Shown piece by piece: positions 44,852 through 54,456 of a DNA stretch of 64,000 nucleotides (positions are counted from its first letter, which is position 1; each line of letters opens with the position of its first letter). Under the pieces are notes generated by a model that was not told the DNA's origin, searched no databases, and was given only the letters and a program-made list of their open reading frames with translations. Source of the stretch: Sedimentibacter hydroxybenzoicus DSM 7310 (GTDB lineage: Bacteria > Bacillota > Clostridia > Tissierellales > Sedimentibacteraceae); the NCBI RefSeq assembly GCF_013403245.1, contig NZ_JACBNQ010000002.1, forward strand, positions 186,001 to 250,000, in the 5' to 3' direction. The position numbers and the translations under genes were made by a program.

Positions 44852-47401
44852 CTAATTATCTTCTAAAATCTCGATATATCCTTCCGTTCCGTTCAGACGT
44901 ATTCTCTGTCCGTCTTTAATTTGTTTTGTAGCGCCAACAACTCCAACTACTGCAGGCATACCATATTCGCGCGTAATAACCGCACCATGTGACATCATGC
45001 CTCCGACTTCCGTAACCAGACCGGATAATGATACGAATACCGGAGTCCAGCTTGGATCGGTAAAAATTGTTACAAGAATATCTCCCTTTTCAATATGCGC
45101 GTCAGATAAGCTTTCTACTACGCGAGCGCGTCCTTCTATGATACCGCTTGACACCGCAAGCCCTGCAAGAGCCCTGTCTGGAATATTAGATGAATAAGAA
45201 ACGGGCGGCACCTCTCCGTCAGAAAAAATAATGCGCGGTGGTGTGAGTGCCTGATAAGATTGATAGGCTTTTCTGCGCTCATAAATAATGCTTACATCTG
45301 CTTTTTTGCTTTTTATCACTTCCATCAATTCTTCCAATGAAAGATAATAGGCATCGCTTGCTTCATTCAACACTTTATCATTCACTAAGCGTTGAACCTC
45401 TCGCATAATAGCCTGCTTATATACATCGTAGTGGCACATCCAGAAATACTTGGTGTATTCCCGTACACCGATAAAATTACGGTATATCTCAATTTGTTTA
45501 CGAAGCTTTTGTGCCTTACATCGACCGTGCGCCCCTTCCATTTTTGACACGAGTTCTGCCGCAAGCTGCTCGGCTTCTTCTTTGCCTTGAGAAAAGGCGG
45601 TTATTGCGTGTCCTGTCGGTAGATTTTTGATGTTGTTGATTAACGCGGTGGAAAGCTGCCCCGGACGCTCACGGAATCGCTCCCGGGTAATGTCGATTTC
45701 TCCTGTGCAACGCATACCGTACTCTGACAGAAACTTCTCCAATTTGTCGGCAACTTCTGCACCACCCTCCACTTGACGCAATTTATCAAGGGAAAGGTTT
45801 TCGCCAGCCTTTTCTAAATATGCAACGATCTGTGGATAATTTCTTGTCACATCAGATATCTCGCAGAGTTTTAAACCCATTTCCGATGTCACATTATGTC
45901 TTACGGATTTTGACAATCGGTTTGTTATTGCTTTTTCACCCGTCAGGCGTTCCACTGATTTGTCAACGGAGTGTCCGACCATCATTGCCATGAGCGTAGT
46001 TCCCGCACCCGCAGGGTCATATAAGACCTTTCTGAAATGTTCCTGCTCGTTAATGATGAATTTAATGATATCCGCTCCCGACAATTTTTCCAGTTTACCT
46101 CGGACAGCTTCAATTTCAGCATTTTGCCGCTCTATATAAGAATCAATATCTGATTCATTATTACGATGATATATTTTAAATGCGCCCGTCAAGACACCCC
46201 ATCTGTCAACGACCGTTGTTAAGCCCTTGGGTCCGTCAGGTATACTGCGTAAATATTCTTTCCTGTCAAAAATCTTCTTTAATGCCTCATGCATAAGTGG
46301 ATCCTTTATTCTTGCTTCGGATAAGACCCTCATGCGTCCTCCGGATTTGGCAATGTCGTATGTGATATCCATAAACATGTGTCCACCCAATTCCTTCACC
46401 GAAAAGAAATTGGATTTTTGCAGCATGGAAATTCCAAGAGGCAAGACTGTATCTGTCATCATTTGCAAATGACCGACTGATATGGCGCAATGCTTATATC
46501 CGTCAGGGCTTTGAGGTGGAGGAAATAATGTTGTGATGGGTCGTGCCTGTACAATATAAAATTTTTCATCGGCATAGCACCATTCAATATCCTGCTCACA
46601 ATCAAATGCCGTTTCAATATGCTTGCCTATTGCGGTCAGTTCCAAAAGGCGCGCTTCATTGATCGGTGCTCCTCCTTCTCCGTCGCTTGTTTTTTGCAGC
46701 TTACCATTGCGGAGCTTCCACTCGAAGGGGTTTTTACGACCGGACACCAATTCCTCTCCCAATCCTCTGACTGCTTCAATAACAGTTGTAAAACGGTCGG
46801 ATGTCATTGGGTCAGCTGTAAACATTACTCCTGAAACCTCCGAAATTACCATTTTTTGAACCACAACGGCTATTGTTACCTTGTCATGCTCAAATCCATT
46901 TTTGATACGGTATGCTATAGCTCGCTCGTTGAACAATGAAGCCCAGCATTTTGCTATTGCATTGCAGATATCCACTGTTCCTCTTACATTTAAAAACGTA
47001 TCCTGCTGTCCCGCGAAAGATGCCCCGGGTAAATCCTCAGCTGTAGCGCTTGAACGCACAGCGTACGAAAAGGAAATGCCGTAATCCGAAAGTTTTTTAT
47101 CCAATTTGTTGATAAATGATGAGGGAAAAGTGATATTTTCAATAATTTTTTTTATTTGAATACTCAATTGCTTGATTGTATCCGTCTGTTCTTCAGAGAT
47201 CTCCGATAAAGTGTCCAACAATCTTTGCACCTCAGGAACAGCAGTAACAATTTCTGCATAGCATTGAGCCGTAACAACAAACCCGTCAGGTACAGGAATA
47301 TCATTTATACCATGTAATCTTGCGAGATTTGCTCCTTTGCCGCCTGAAACGGATATGCTTTGTGCCTCTTTATTTTTTAGACCAATCAAATATTTTTCCA
47401 T
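44852..47401 (-). CDS. rph: Rifampicin phosphotransferase
   Basis: Three-domain dikinase-like enzyme of 849 residues that inactivates rifamycins with ATP, giving 21-phosphorifampicin, AMP and phosphate. The N-terminal ATP-grasp part has GGKGANLARLHG, AVRSSATAEDLPGASFAGQ and QDIEWCYADEKFYIVQARPI. The middle region (about 315-750) matches the rifamycin-binding domain of Listeria RPH by eye (ISVGHLQMMTDTVLPLG, KYGMRC-type stretch YGMRCTGEIDITRERFRERP). The swivelling His domain holds the phosphorylated His805 in EVGGMMSHGAVITREYG. A PEP synthase lacks that middle domain, so RPH is preferred. AGGAGG lies upstream. Middle gene of a TetR-led operon; base composition is richer in GC than its neighbours. 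Not to be confused with RNase PH at 14545. Confidence 0.88.
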   Translation of the reverse strand: MEKYLIGLKNKEAQSISVSGGKGANLARLHGINDIPVPDGFVVTAQCYAEIVTAVPEVQRLLDTLSEISEEQTDTIKQLSIQIKKIIENITFPSSFINKLDKKLSDYGISFSYAVRSSATAEDLPGASFAGQQDTFLNVRGTVDICNAIAKCWASLFNERAIAYRIKNGFEHDKVTIAVVVQKMVISEVSGVMFTADPMTSDRFTTVIEAVRGLGEELVSGRKNPFEWKLRNGKLQKTSDGEGGAPINEARLLELTAIGKHIETAFDCEQDIEWCYADEKFYIVQARPITTLFPPPQSPDGYKHCAISVGHLQMMTDTVLPLGISMLQKSNFFSVKELGGHMFMDITYDIAKSGGRMRVLSEARIKDPLMHEALKKIFDRKEYLRSIPDGPKGLTTVVDRWGVLTGAFKIYHRNNESDIDSYIERQNAEIEAVRGKLEKLSGADIIKFIINEQEHFRKVLYDPAGAGTTLMAMMVGHSVDKSVERLTGEKAITNRLSKSVRHNVTSEMGLKLCEISDVTRNYPQIVAYLEKAGENLSLDKLRQVEGGAEVADKLEKFLSEYGMRCTGEIDITRERFRERPGQLSTALINNIKNLPTGHAITAFSQGKEEAEQLAAELVSKMEGAHGRCKAQKLRKQIEIYRNFIGVREYTKYFWMCHYDVYKQAIMREVQRLVNDKVLNEASDAYYLSLEELMEVIKSKKADVSIIYERRKAYQSYQALTPPRIIFSDGEVPPVSYSSNIPDRALAGLAVSSGIIEGRARVVESLSDAHIEKGDILVTIFTDPSWTPVFVSLSGLVTEVGGMMSHGAVITREYGMPAVVGVVGATKQIKDGQRIRLNGTEGYIEILEDN

Positions 47402-47423
47402 TTTATATTATCCTCCTTGTCGG

Positions 47424-48050
47424 TTATAGATAAAAAGCTTTGCAAATAATATCCATATACGAATCATAGTCAGTCATAATTTCCTCTACAGGCAATTGAT
47501 CCAGATTTTCACCATTGTAGCTGCCTTTGATTTCTGAAATATATCCATCAAGAGCCCAGTGAATTAATTTTATTGTTTGTTTTTCCCGGAACTCAGGTTT
47601 TAAAAGTTTCATATCTAAGTTTTTATAAATGATATCCTCTTTTATCTTTACTCCCCGTTCATTCCGTATATTTTGGATATCATCATGGACCTCCGGTGAT
47701 GTTTCACGATTGCATTGTGCTATAAAATCGGTAATGCTCGGATGCCGTTTAAATGTTTCCAGATTATATTTTGCTAATTGTTTTAAAATAATTGGCAGAA
47801 CGCCGCTTTCATAATCAATACGACTATAAATTTCCTTGTCCATAACTTCCCGGACATAGCGATATAGGTAAAGATACAAATTTTTTTTATTACCGAAATA
47901 GTGAAACAACATTCCTTTTCCTATTTGGGCTGCAGATACAATGTTGTTTGTTGATGCATCTTCATATTTTTTATAGGCGAACTCCTTAATAGCTGCGTTC
48001 AGTATTCGTTCTCTTTTTTGTTCATCCAGTTTTTCAAAAAAATCTTTCAA
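47424..48050 (-). CDS. TetR-family repressor
   Basis: Regulator of 208 residues. The N-terminal TetR helix-turn-helix is complete: RERILNAAIKEFAYKKYEDA, STNNIVSAAQIGKGMLFHYF and KKNLYLYLYRYVREV. The C-terminal ligand domain is family-typical in length. It leads the operon into rph and the MFS gene (22-base gap). The intergenic region upstream holds twin palindromes, so it probably represses its own operon. Inducer unknown; a rifamycin or other exported drug is plausible. Confidence 0.9.
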   Translation of the reverse strand: MKDFFEKLDEQKRERILNAAIKEFAYKKYEDASTNNIVSAAQIGKGMLFHYFGNKKNLYLYLYRYVREVMDKEIYSRIDYESGVLPIILKQLAKYNLETFKRHPSITDFIAQCNRETSPEVHDDIQNIRNERGVKIKEDIIYKNLDMKLLKPEFREKQTIKLIHWALDGYISEIKGSYNGENLDQLPVEEIMTDYDSYMDIICKAFYL

Positions 48051-48074
48051 AATAAACCTCCTTGTAAATAAAAC

Positions 48075-48123
48075 AATCGACCATCTTGGTCTATATTATC
48101 AGAATAGACCAAGATGGTCGATT
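48075..48123. promoter_or_regulatory. Twin TetR operators over the tetR promoter
   Basis: Two 13-base palindromes, GACCAtctTGGTC (48079-48091) and GACCAagaTGGTC (48107-48119), lie inside perfect 20-bp arms of a larger inverted repeat. On the minus strand TTGACA (48129-48124), 17 bases, TATTCT spans one palindrome, so a bound repressor would block RNA polymerase. Confidence 0.82.
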
Positions 48124-48138
48124 TGTCAAGCTTTTTTC

Positions 48139-49299
48139 TTATGAAAAAATTTTGCTTATATCCAATACTCCTGCTCCTTGGTCATAAGAGGATGCTTTAA
48201 TTCTTGAACAGGCATTTACCAGCTTTCTTTTTATATCGTAGTGGCTGTAATTAGGGTTTTCATTTAATAACAACGCTGCAGCTCCTGATACCATCGGGGC
48301 CGACATAGATGTGCCGCTTAAGGAGGTATATCCGCTTAAATTTTCATTGGACAGCGATTTGATATTAACTCCCGGTGCAATTAAATCGGGTTTTCTGATT
48401 CTGTCTATTGTGGGTCCTCTGCTTGAAAATTCAGCAATTCTTTCTCTGCCTGATTCTCTGTCATCCAATGCACCTACTGAAATAACATGTCTTCCGGTAG
48501 CGGGTGATAAAATAGTATTTTTCATAGGACCACTGTTGCCTACGGCTGCAACCACTATAAAGCCATTTTCAATAGCATGATTTGCAGCTTTAACGAGAGG
48601 ATCTCTCTTTTCTCTGTATTGAGCAATAGCACCTAATGAAAAATTAATAATTCTTGTATCGTAATCCTCCTTACTGTCAATAATGAATTGGACCGTTTCC
48701 AATATATCTGATGTATTTCCGTTTCCGATTTCATCTAAAACTTTAATAGCTAAAATATTTGCTTCCGGTGCTATACCTCTGTATTTTCCTCTGGATGAGT
48801 ATCCGCTTCCTGCCAGAATTCCGGCGCAATGCGTGCCGTGGCCATTATCATCATATACTTTAGTTTCACCATTTACAAAATCCTTGAAACCAACAATTCT
48901 GTTTGTTGGATAAATTAAATCTGTATGTGGAGATATGCCCGTATCAATAATTGCCACAGTTACTCCTTTTCCGGTATAGTTGGTAGTAGTTATTAATTCG
49001 GCACCTACGGCCTCTCTTGCCAAATCCATAACTGCAAATACCTTGGAATCGTAGCTGATAAATTCTACATCCTCATCAGCGGTAAGCTCTAGTATAGAGC
49101 TCATGCTCATTTCACATGCACATCCGTTAATTATTGGCAGGGTATAATTTAATTTATTTGATAAAGAAGAAATTTTACTTTCTTTGATTTTTTTATTATC
49201 TTTATAACTTATTATTACGGGTATGACATTATTGTCGTTGGAGTAAATTTGTCCTTTAATAGTAGGACACAACTTATTATAGTCAAAATAATTTCTCAT
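48139..49299 (-). CDS. S8 subtilisin-like serine protease
   Basis: Peptidase of 386 residues with the full catalytic triad: Asp in VAIIDTGISPHTD, His in NGHGTHCAGILAG and Ser in LSGTSMSAPMVSGAAAL. The oxyanion Asn lies in VAAVGNSG. The first ~90 residues look like an I9-type propeptide. No signal peptide is evident, so it may be cytoplasmic or spore-associated. It is transcribed away from walR; an extended -10 for walR lies in the shared gap. Confidence 0.9.
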   Translation of the reverse strand: MRNYFDYNKLCPTIKGQIYSNDNNVIPVIISYKDNKKIKESKISSLSNKLNYTLPIINGCACEMSMSSILELTADEDVEFISYDSKVFAVMDLAREAVGAELITTTNYTGKGVTVAIIDTGISPHTDLIYPTNRIVGFKDFVNGETKVYDDNGHGTHCAGILAGSGYSSRGKYRGIAPEANILAIKVLDEIGNGNTSDILETVQFIIDSKEDYDTRIINFSLGAIAQYREKRDPLVKAANHAIENGFIVVAAVGNSGPMKNTILSPATGRHVISVGALDDRESGRERIAEFSSRGPTIDRIRKPDLIAPGVNIKSLSNENLSGYTSLSGTSMSAPMVSGAAALLLNENPNYSHYDIKRKLVNACSRIKASSYDQGAGVLDISKIFS

Positions 49300-49364
49300 T
49301 TAATTCACCTACCTTAAATTAATTTATGCTTTTAATTAAAGATGGTGTTCATTTTTTAAAAACA

Positions 49365-49373
49365 TGGTATAAT
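49365..49373 (+). promoter_or_regulatory. Extended -10 promoter of walR
   Basis: TGgTATAAT; the -35 is weak. The transcript would begin with the heptad repeat at 49394. Confidence 0.55.
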
Positions 49374-49393
49374 AATTTACAATAGTATAAGAA

Positions 49394-49442
49394 TGAACAG
49401 TGAACAGTGAACAATGAACAATGAACAATGAATAGTGAACAG
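49394..49442. repeat. Seven tandem heptads (TGAACAR) in the walR leader
   Basis: Seven uninterrupted 7-base units TGAACAG/TGAACAA (one TGAATAG) run into the Shine-Dalgarno AGGAGG. Slippage here would change the leader length. Confidence 0.9.
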
Positions 49443-49451
49443 GAGGAAAGT

Positions 49452-50135
49452 ATGCCTAAAATATTAGTAGTAGACGATGAAAGACCAATAGCAGAGATAA
49501 TTAAATATAATCTTCAAAAAGAAGGCTACGAAGTTCAAACTGCATATGACGGTGATGAAGCAATTAAGATGGTTCATAAAACGAATCCAGAGTTAGTAAT
49601 ACTCGATATTATGCTTCCAAAGAAAAACGGCTTTGACGTATTAAAGGAAATAAGAATGGAATATGTTATGCCTGTTGTAATGCTTACTGCTAAGGAGGAA
49701 GAAAATGATAAAATTACGGGGCTTGAATTGGGAGCCGACGATTATATCACGAAGCCTTTCAGCAATAAGGAACTGATAGCAAGAGTTAAAGCTAATCTTC
49801 GAAGAGTGAAGCTTTCAAATGTAAATGAAGAAATGAAGTCTAAAATAATTGAAGCAGGTAATTTAACGATAGACATGAATACCTATGAAGTAAGTAAAGA
49901 TAATAAAATAATAGATTTGACAAACAGGGAATTTGACTTATTAAAGTATTTGTTTTTGAATGCCGACAGAGTTTTTAACAGAGAACATTTGTTAAAAGAA
50001 GTCTGGGGATATGAATTCGGTGATTTAAGAACGGTTGATGTTACTGTAAGAAGGTTGAGAGAAAAAATTGAAACAGAAGAAGATAAATATATAATTACAA
50101 AAAGAGGAACGGGATACTATTTTAAAAGCAAATAA
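49452..50135 (+). CDS. walR: Response regulator WalR (YycF)
   Basis: OmpR-family response regulator of 228 residues that governs cell-wall hydrolase genes in the Wal system. The receiver domain has the acidic pair D8/D9, phospho-acceptor D52 in LVILDIMLP and the Lys in YITKPFSNKEL. The C-terminal winged helix carries LTNREFDLLKYL and RTVDVTVRRLREKIE. The start is chosen at the ATG after AGGAGGAAAG. First of four same-strand genes walR-K-H-I. Confidence 0.92.
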   Translation: MPKILVVDDERPIAEIIKYNLQKEGYEVQTAYDGDEAIKMVHKTNPELVILDIMLPKKNGFDVLKEIRMEYVMPVVMLTAKEEENDKITGLELGADDYITKPFSNKELIARVKANLRRVKLSNVNEEMKSKIIEAGNLTIDMNTYEVSKDNKIIDLTNREFDLLKYLFLNADRVFNREHLLKEVWGYEFGDLRTVDVTVRRLREKIETEEDKYIITKRGTGYYFKSK

Positions 50136-50161
50136 GACGTTTTATATTCAGAGGAGCCGTT

Positions 50162-51955
50162 ATGTTTAAAAGTATTAGATGGAGATTAATTTTAATTTAT
50201 TTTTTGCTTGTATTTCTTGCCATGTCAGTGGTGGGAATCTATATTGTAAGCCAGCTTGAACAGATTCAGCTTGATATGAATATAAAAAATATGAGCTCAA
50301 GAATTAAAACTATTATAGAAACATCAAATTCAATAAAAGCAGATAACTGGGATGATAATACAGATAGAATCCAACAGAATATCAACAGTATACAGGTCGG
50401 ATATAATGAATATGTCTATGTTATTATAAATGATGAAAAGAAGACAATTATTGCAAGCAGTGTCCCTGACACTGTCGGACAAAGTGCTTTTAATGCAAAC
50501 CAGATAAACAATTACGTATTGACTAAATCTTTTGACGGAAGTCCTGAACACATAGCACCGCCGGACCAAAATCAATATGAAAACGAAAATGAAAACCCAA
50601 GCTCTTACCACATGTCTTTTCCTGTATATTCTGACGGAAATATAAAGGGATTCATTTATTTAGTAAACAATATAGAGCATATATATGAAACCGTGGACCA
50701 ATCCAAGGAAATAATGACACAAGCAACTATTATTGCATTGGCATTGACCGTATTTCTCGGTTTGATATTGTCATCCGGCATCACAAAGCCAATCAAAGAG
50801 CTTACATTTAAAGCAAAGCAAATGTCCAAAGGAGATTTTGATCAGAAAGTAAGCGTCAAATCAAATGACGAAATCGGGCAGTTAGGTAATATGTTCAACT
50901 TTCTGATTGATGAGCTCAAGCAATCCATGTCCAGCTTAGTGCAGGAAAAAAGCAAATTAGAAACCACATTTAAGTATATGGCAGATGGAATTTTGACGGT
51001 CGGTATTGACGGAAATATAATACATTCAAATCCGGTTGCCAAAAAGCTTTTATCCTTGCATAGCGAAGATGAAAAATATGATGATGTTGTGGAAAGTATA
51101 GATGATAAGTTGCTTCTATCTAAATTAAAAGCAAAAAAATATCACGGCACCGAAATTTTAGAGCAAAACGGAGAAACATATAATATTGACTATGCACCGT
51201 TTATGAATAATCAGAATAAGGTAGGCGGCGTTATTATTGTATTTAAAAATATAACTGAACAGTATAAAATTGATAAGCTTCAAAGAGAATTTGTCGCTAA
51301 CGTTTCGCATGAGCTGAAAACACCTATTACAACCATAAAGAGTTACACAGAAACATTGCTTGAAGGAGCTATAGAGGAAAGACAATTGGCAGAGGACTTT
51401 TTGAATGTTATAAATTCGGAAAGCGATCGTATGTCAAGGCTTGTCAGCGACCTTCTGAAATTATCCAGAATGGATTATGAGCAGACAAAATGGAAAAAAG
51501 ACAAATTAAATGTAACGGAAACGATTAACGAAATAAGTAAGAAGCTTCAGATACAAGCAAAAAACAAAGATATTAAACTTCATGTAGATTTGCCTTATGA
51601 CATGAATATATGTTTTGACAGAGACGGCTTTGAACAAATAATACTCAATATTGCCGGAAACGCTGTGAAATACACTCCCGATGGAGGGAATGTGTGGCTG
51701 AGCGCATCTAAAAATAACGGCAAGATCAGTATCAGCATTAAGGATGACGGAATTGGTATACCTATGGAGGATCAGGCAAGAGTTTTTGAAAGATTCTACC
51801 GAGTAGATAAGGCAAGAAGCCGTGAATTAGGCGGAACAGGTCTTGGGCTGTCAATTGCAAAACAAATAGCGGAAGCTCATGATAGCACCATAACCATTAA
51901 CGGAGAACTAAAGGTAGGAACTGAAATTATCATAACAATTCCTGAGTTAATCTGA
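50162..51955 (+). CDS. walK: Sensor histidine kinase WalK (YycG)
   Basis: Membrane kinase of 597 residues: TM1 (about 8-28), an extracellular sensor loop (about 29-185), TM2 (about 187-207), HAMP (about 208-255), PAS (about 262-370), a HisKA domain with phosphorylated His near 383 (NVSHELKTPITT) and an HATPase domain (IILNIAGNAVKYTPDGG, DDGIGIPMED, GLGLSIAKQIAEAH). The HAMP-PAS order is that of WalK. It follows walR by 26 bases. Confidence 0.92.
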   Translation: MFKSIRWRLILIYFLLVFLAMSVVGIYIVSQLEQIQLDMNIKNMSSRIKTIIETSNSIKADNWDDNTDRIQQNINSIQVGYNEYVYVIINDEKKTIIASSVPDTVGQSAFNANQINNYVLTKSFDGSPEHIAPPDQNQYENENENPSSYHMSFPVYSDGNIKGFIYLVNNIEHIYETVDQSKEIMTQATIIALALTVFLGLILSSGITKPIKELTFKAKQMSKGDFDQKVSVKSNDEIGQLGNMFNFLIDELKQSMSSLVQEKSKLETTFKYMADGILTVGIDGNIIHSNPVAKKLLSLHSEDEKYDDVVESIDDKLLLSKLKAKKYHGTEILEQNGETYNIDYAPFMNNQNKVGGVIIVFKNITEQYKIDKLQREFVANVSHELKTPITTIKSYTETLLEGAIEERQLAEDFLNVINSESDRMSRLVSDLLKLSRMDYEQTKWKKDKLNVTETINEISKKLQIQAKNKDIKLHVDLPYDMNICFDRDGFEQIILNIAGNAVKYTPDGGNVWLSASKNNGKISISIKDDGIGIPMEDQARVFERFYRVDKARSRELGGTGLGLSIAKQIAEAHDSTITINGELKVGTEIIITIPELI

Positions 51956-51971
51956 AAAAAGGGGATAGTTC

Positions 51972-53360
51972 ATGAAGCATGGTAAAATAAAAAATATTAT
52001 ATTAACTGTAATGGTAATATGCTGTGTATATTTAAGCAGTAACGTATGGCTTAAATTACCGGATTTTATAAAATATGAAACATCGGCAGAAGAAAATGAT
52101 GATATCAGTAACGTCATCATCCAAATCTGGAATGTAGTAAAACCCGTTAAGCATGTTATAAATTACAATGAGAATTATACAGTTGATTATTCTGATGAAA
52201 ATAATATGTGGGGCAAGGCAGTACAGGTTTTGAACAATGTATTTGCCGCTTTTAATAATGCAGATATTTCTCTTACACCTGCATTTCCTACTCAATATTT
52301 AAAATTTGATTTTTCTGATAATATTCCTGTCGGAATTTTTACAGGACAAATGCAGATTAACAACAGAAATATTTCAGATACAATTAAATATATAAAAAAT
52401 GTAATTATAGATTTAGATAATGCGAATTCAATATATATATATAACGGTGAAAATACTATTAAAATTACCAGCAGTGCAATAGATACAACAGAATTAGCCG
52501 ATATTATAAAACAGTATAGCTTTGAAAATTCAACACAATTTGCATATTATCAAAAAATAGGCAATGAAACCATCCAGGTACCCATCCCATTGGAAACAGT
52601 AGCCCGAAATCCTATATTTGTAAGGTCGGAGCTTGATGTGTTTGATACAGAAGCAATCAATAGAATTGCCAGGGGATACTTCAAAAAAGATTATGATTAT
52701 GTGAGAAAATCGGTTGAAGTAAACGGTAATGTTTCGTATATGTACCGAACACAAAAGTTATTGCGGATAACAGGAGAAGGGCTGCTGGATTTTTATGATG
52801 CAACAACGGAATTGGAAAATTCCTCGGACGTGTATGAAAGTTTTGTAGCCGCAGTGGGATTTACAGAGGGATTTTTAGGATTTCCAAAGGATGTTTATTT
52901 AAGTGATGTAGAAAGTATAGATCATGACGGAAATCATGGCTACAGATATACATTTTCTTATAAAATTATTGACAGACCAATTTTATTTAGTAGAGTAAGG
53001 GCAAATTCAGCACTGCAAATAGATGTTGTAGGAGACGATGTAGTAGTATATAAGAGATTTATAAGAAATATAAATGAATCACAATCAAGTCAGATGAATG
53101 AAATTGCAATAATTCCCGCTATTGATGTTATTAATAAAAATTTAGATTATGATACATCTGATGAGGGCTCAGATCAGGCACCTGAACTCAGACCTTTAAA
53201 AGAAGAAATGATTAAGGATATAAGCAATATATACTTAGGATACTTTGACTTGTCCAGGGTTTCGGGAGAACAACTGCTGAGAGTGTGCTGGGTAATTGAA
53301 GTTAAGGATAAGACGTTTATATTTAATGCAATAACAGGAAGCCTGATAGAAGAATGGTAG
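51972..53360 (+). CDS. WalH (YycH)-like regulatory protein
   Basis: Protein of 462 residues with a single N-terminal membrane anchor (about 8-25) and a large extracytoplasmic domain. The walRK-adjacent position and the architecture match YycH, which restrains WalK through its membrane anchor. The sequence is diverged from Bacillus YycH; the closing segment LDLSRVSGEQLLRVCWVIEV-type stretch (YFDLSRVSGEQLL, then NAITGSLIEEW) is YycH/YycI-like. Seventeen bases separate it from walK and from walI. Confidence 0.75.
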   Translation: MKHGKIKNIILTVMVICCVYLSSNVWLKLPDFIKYETSAEENDDISNVIIQIWNVVKPVKHVINYNENYTVDYSDENNMWGKAVQVLNNVFAAFNNADISLTPAFPTQYLKFDFSDNIPVGIFTGQMQINNRNISDTIKYIKNVIIDLDNANSIYIYNGENTIKITSSAIDTTELADIIKQYSFENSTQFAYYQKIGNETIQVPIPLETVARNPIFVRSELDVFDTEAINRIARGYFKKDYDYVRKSVEVNGNVSYMYRTQKLLRITGEGLLDFYDATTELENSSDVYESFVAAVGFTEGFLGFPKDVYLSDVESIDHDGNHGYRYTFSYKIIDRPILFSRVRANSALQIDVVGDDVVVYKRFIRNINESQSSQMNEIAIIPAIDVINKNLDYDTSDEGSDQAPELRPLKEEMIKDISNIYLGYFDLSRVSGEQLLRVCWVIEVKDKTFIFNAITGSLIEEW

Positions 53361-53376
53361 CAAGGATGTGATCTGA

Positions 53377-54222
53377 GTGGATTGGAACAAATCAAATATA
53401 ATATTTATAGTTGCGTTTATAATTTTGAATATATTTCTTCTTTCATATTCTTTTAACGATATTTTTTCCGAAGAATATAATATAATGTCCGATAAGGATT
53501 TTATTGAAGATGTTGAAAATATTTTAAAGGAAAAAAACATTGCAATTAATTGTGAAATACCGAAGGAAATATATACTCTTCCTGTATTGGACACAGAATA
53601 TAGAATTATTAATATAGATAAAAAAATGCTGGAGAAATTTTTAGGTGAAGGAATTGATCCGGTTGAAAATGTTTTTTCATATAGCAATCAAAAGGGAGAA
53701 TCAATTGAAATAATCGAAGGTAAAAAATTTATTTACACTCTGAGAGAAAAAGTAAACGGTAATTTAGAAGATAATTTGAAAATTACGGATGAAATAAATA
53801 ATTTCTTAAAAAACAAAAATATTGACGGGTCAGGCTTTAGCGAGAATTACAGAATCATTATAGATGACTCAGGCTTCATAATGTATACAAGATACTATAA
53901 TAACGTAAGCGTTGACAATTCCTACATGAAATTTTACTTTGATAGAAATGGCATCTATAAATTTGAAATGCAAAAAATAATTTCCATAAAAGAAATAGGC
54001 GAAAAAGTAAATACATTCACGGCTGCCGAAAGCTTACTAAAGCTGTTGTCCTATGATGATGTAAACAATAAGGAAATTATAAAAATCGATATGTCATATT
54101 ATAGTATAGAAGATGAGAATTGGCAGGTTATCTCGGGAATAAATTCATACCCTGTGTGGAAAGTTATTTTTAGTGACGGAACACAAAAACATTTAATCAG
54201 CCCCAACATTTATTTTTATTGA
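53377..54222 (+). CDS. WalI (YycI)-like regulatory protein
   Basis: Protein of 281 residues beginning at GTG (MDWNKSNIIFIVAFIILNIF), with the WN-type start and single membrane anchor seen in YycI, then an extracytoplasmic domain. The C-terminal stretch NSYPVWKVIFSDGT suggests a YycI/PepSY-like fold. Together with the preceding gene it would form the inhibitory partner pair of WalK. Last gene of the wal operon. Confidence 0.75.
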   Translation: MDWNKSNIIFIVAFIILNIFLLSYSFNDIFSEEYNIMSDKDFIEDVENILKEKNIAINCEIPKEIYTLPVLDTEYRIINIDKKMLEKFLGEGIDPVENVFSYSNQKGESIEIIEGKKFIYTLREKVNGNLEDNLKITDEINNFLKNKNIDGSGFSENYRIIIDDSGFIMYTRYYNNVSVDNSYMKFYFDRNGIYKFEMQKIISIKEIGEKVNTFTAAESLLKLLSYDDVNNKEIIKIDMSYYSIEDENWQVISGINSYPVWKVIFSDGTQKHLISPNIYFY

Positions 54223-54312
54223 AAAAGTTACAGTTATATTATATCATTATATGATGAAAGATGCCCTAACCCTATTTTTTCGGGTTAAAGTAAAGAAAAA
54301 ATAGCAGTAGGT

Positions 54313-54380
54313 CATTCGCAACGAATTCCCAATGTATACGACCGGAGGGAGTAAATACATTGGTGAATAAGGCTGCGCTT
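54313..54380. repeat. Structured inverted-repeat element after the wal operon
   Basis: CCAATGTAT (54329-54337) and ATACATTGG (54355-54363) form a perfect 9-bp stem around a purine-rich loop, extended by partial pairing of ATTC with GAAT. Another small stem TAACCC/GGGTTA lies at 54267-54287. It looks like a dispersed intergenic repeat or a structured RNA; no T run follows. Confidence 0.5.
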
Positions 54381-54456
54381 TTTAAACTTTTTAAGGAATT
54401 ATTTTAATGTAAACTTAGTTATATTATTTAAATAAACAAGAATTGAGGAATTATAT

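Noticed and set aside
44852-47401. Phosphoenolpyruvate synthase
   Set aside because: ATP-grasp and His domains are shared, but the middle region matches rifampicin phosphotransferase and the PEP-binding barrel is absent.
47402-48138. Rifamycin-associated element upstream of the rph phosphotransferase gene
   Set aside because: The palindromes here are GACCANNNTGGTC repeats over the tetR promoter and fit a TetR operator; no RAE-like sequence was recognised.
49394-49442. CRISPR array
   Set aside because: Direct 7-base tandem units without spacers; no cas genes in the window.
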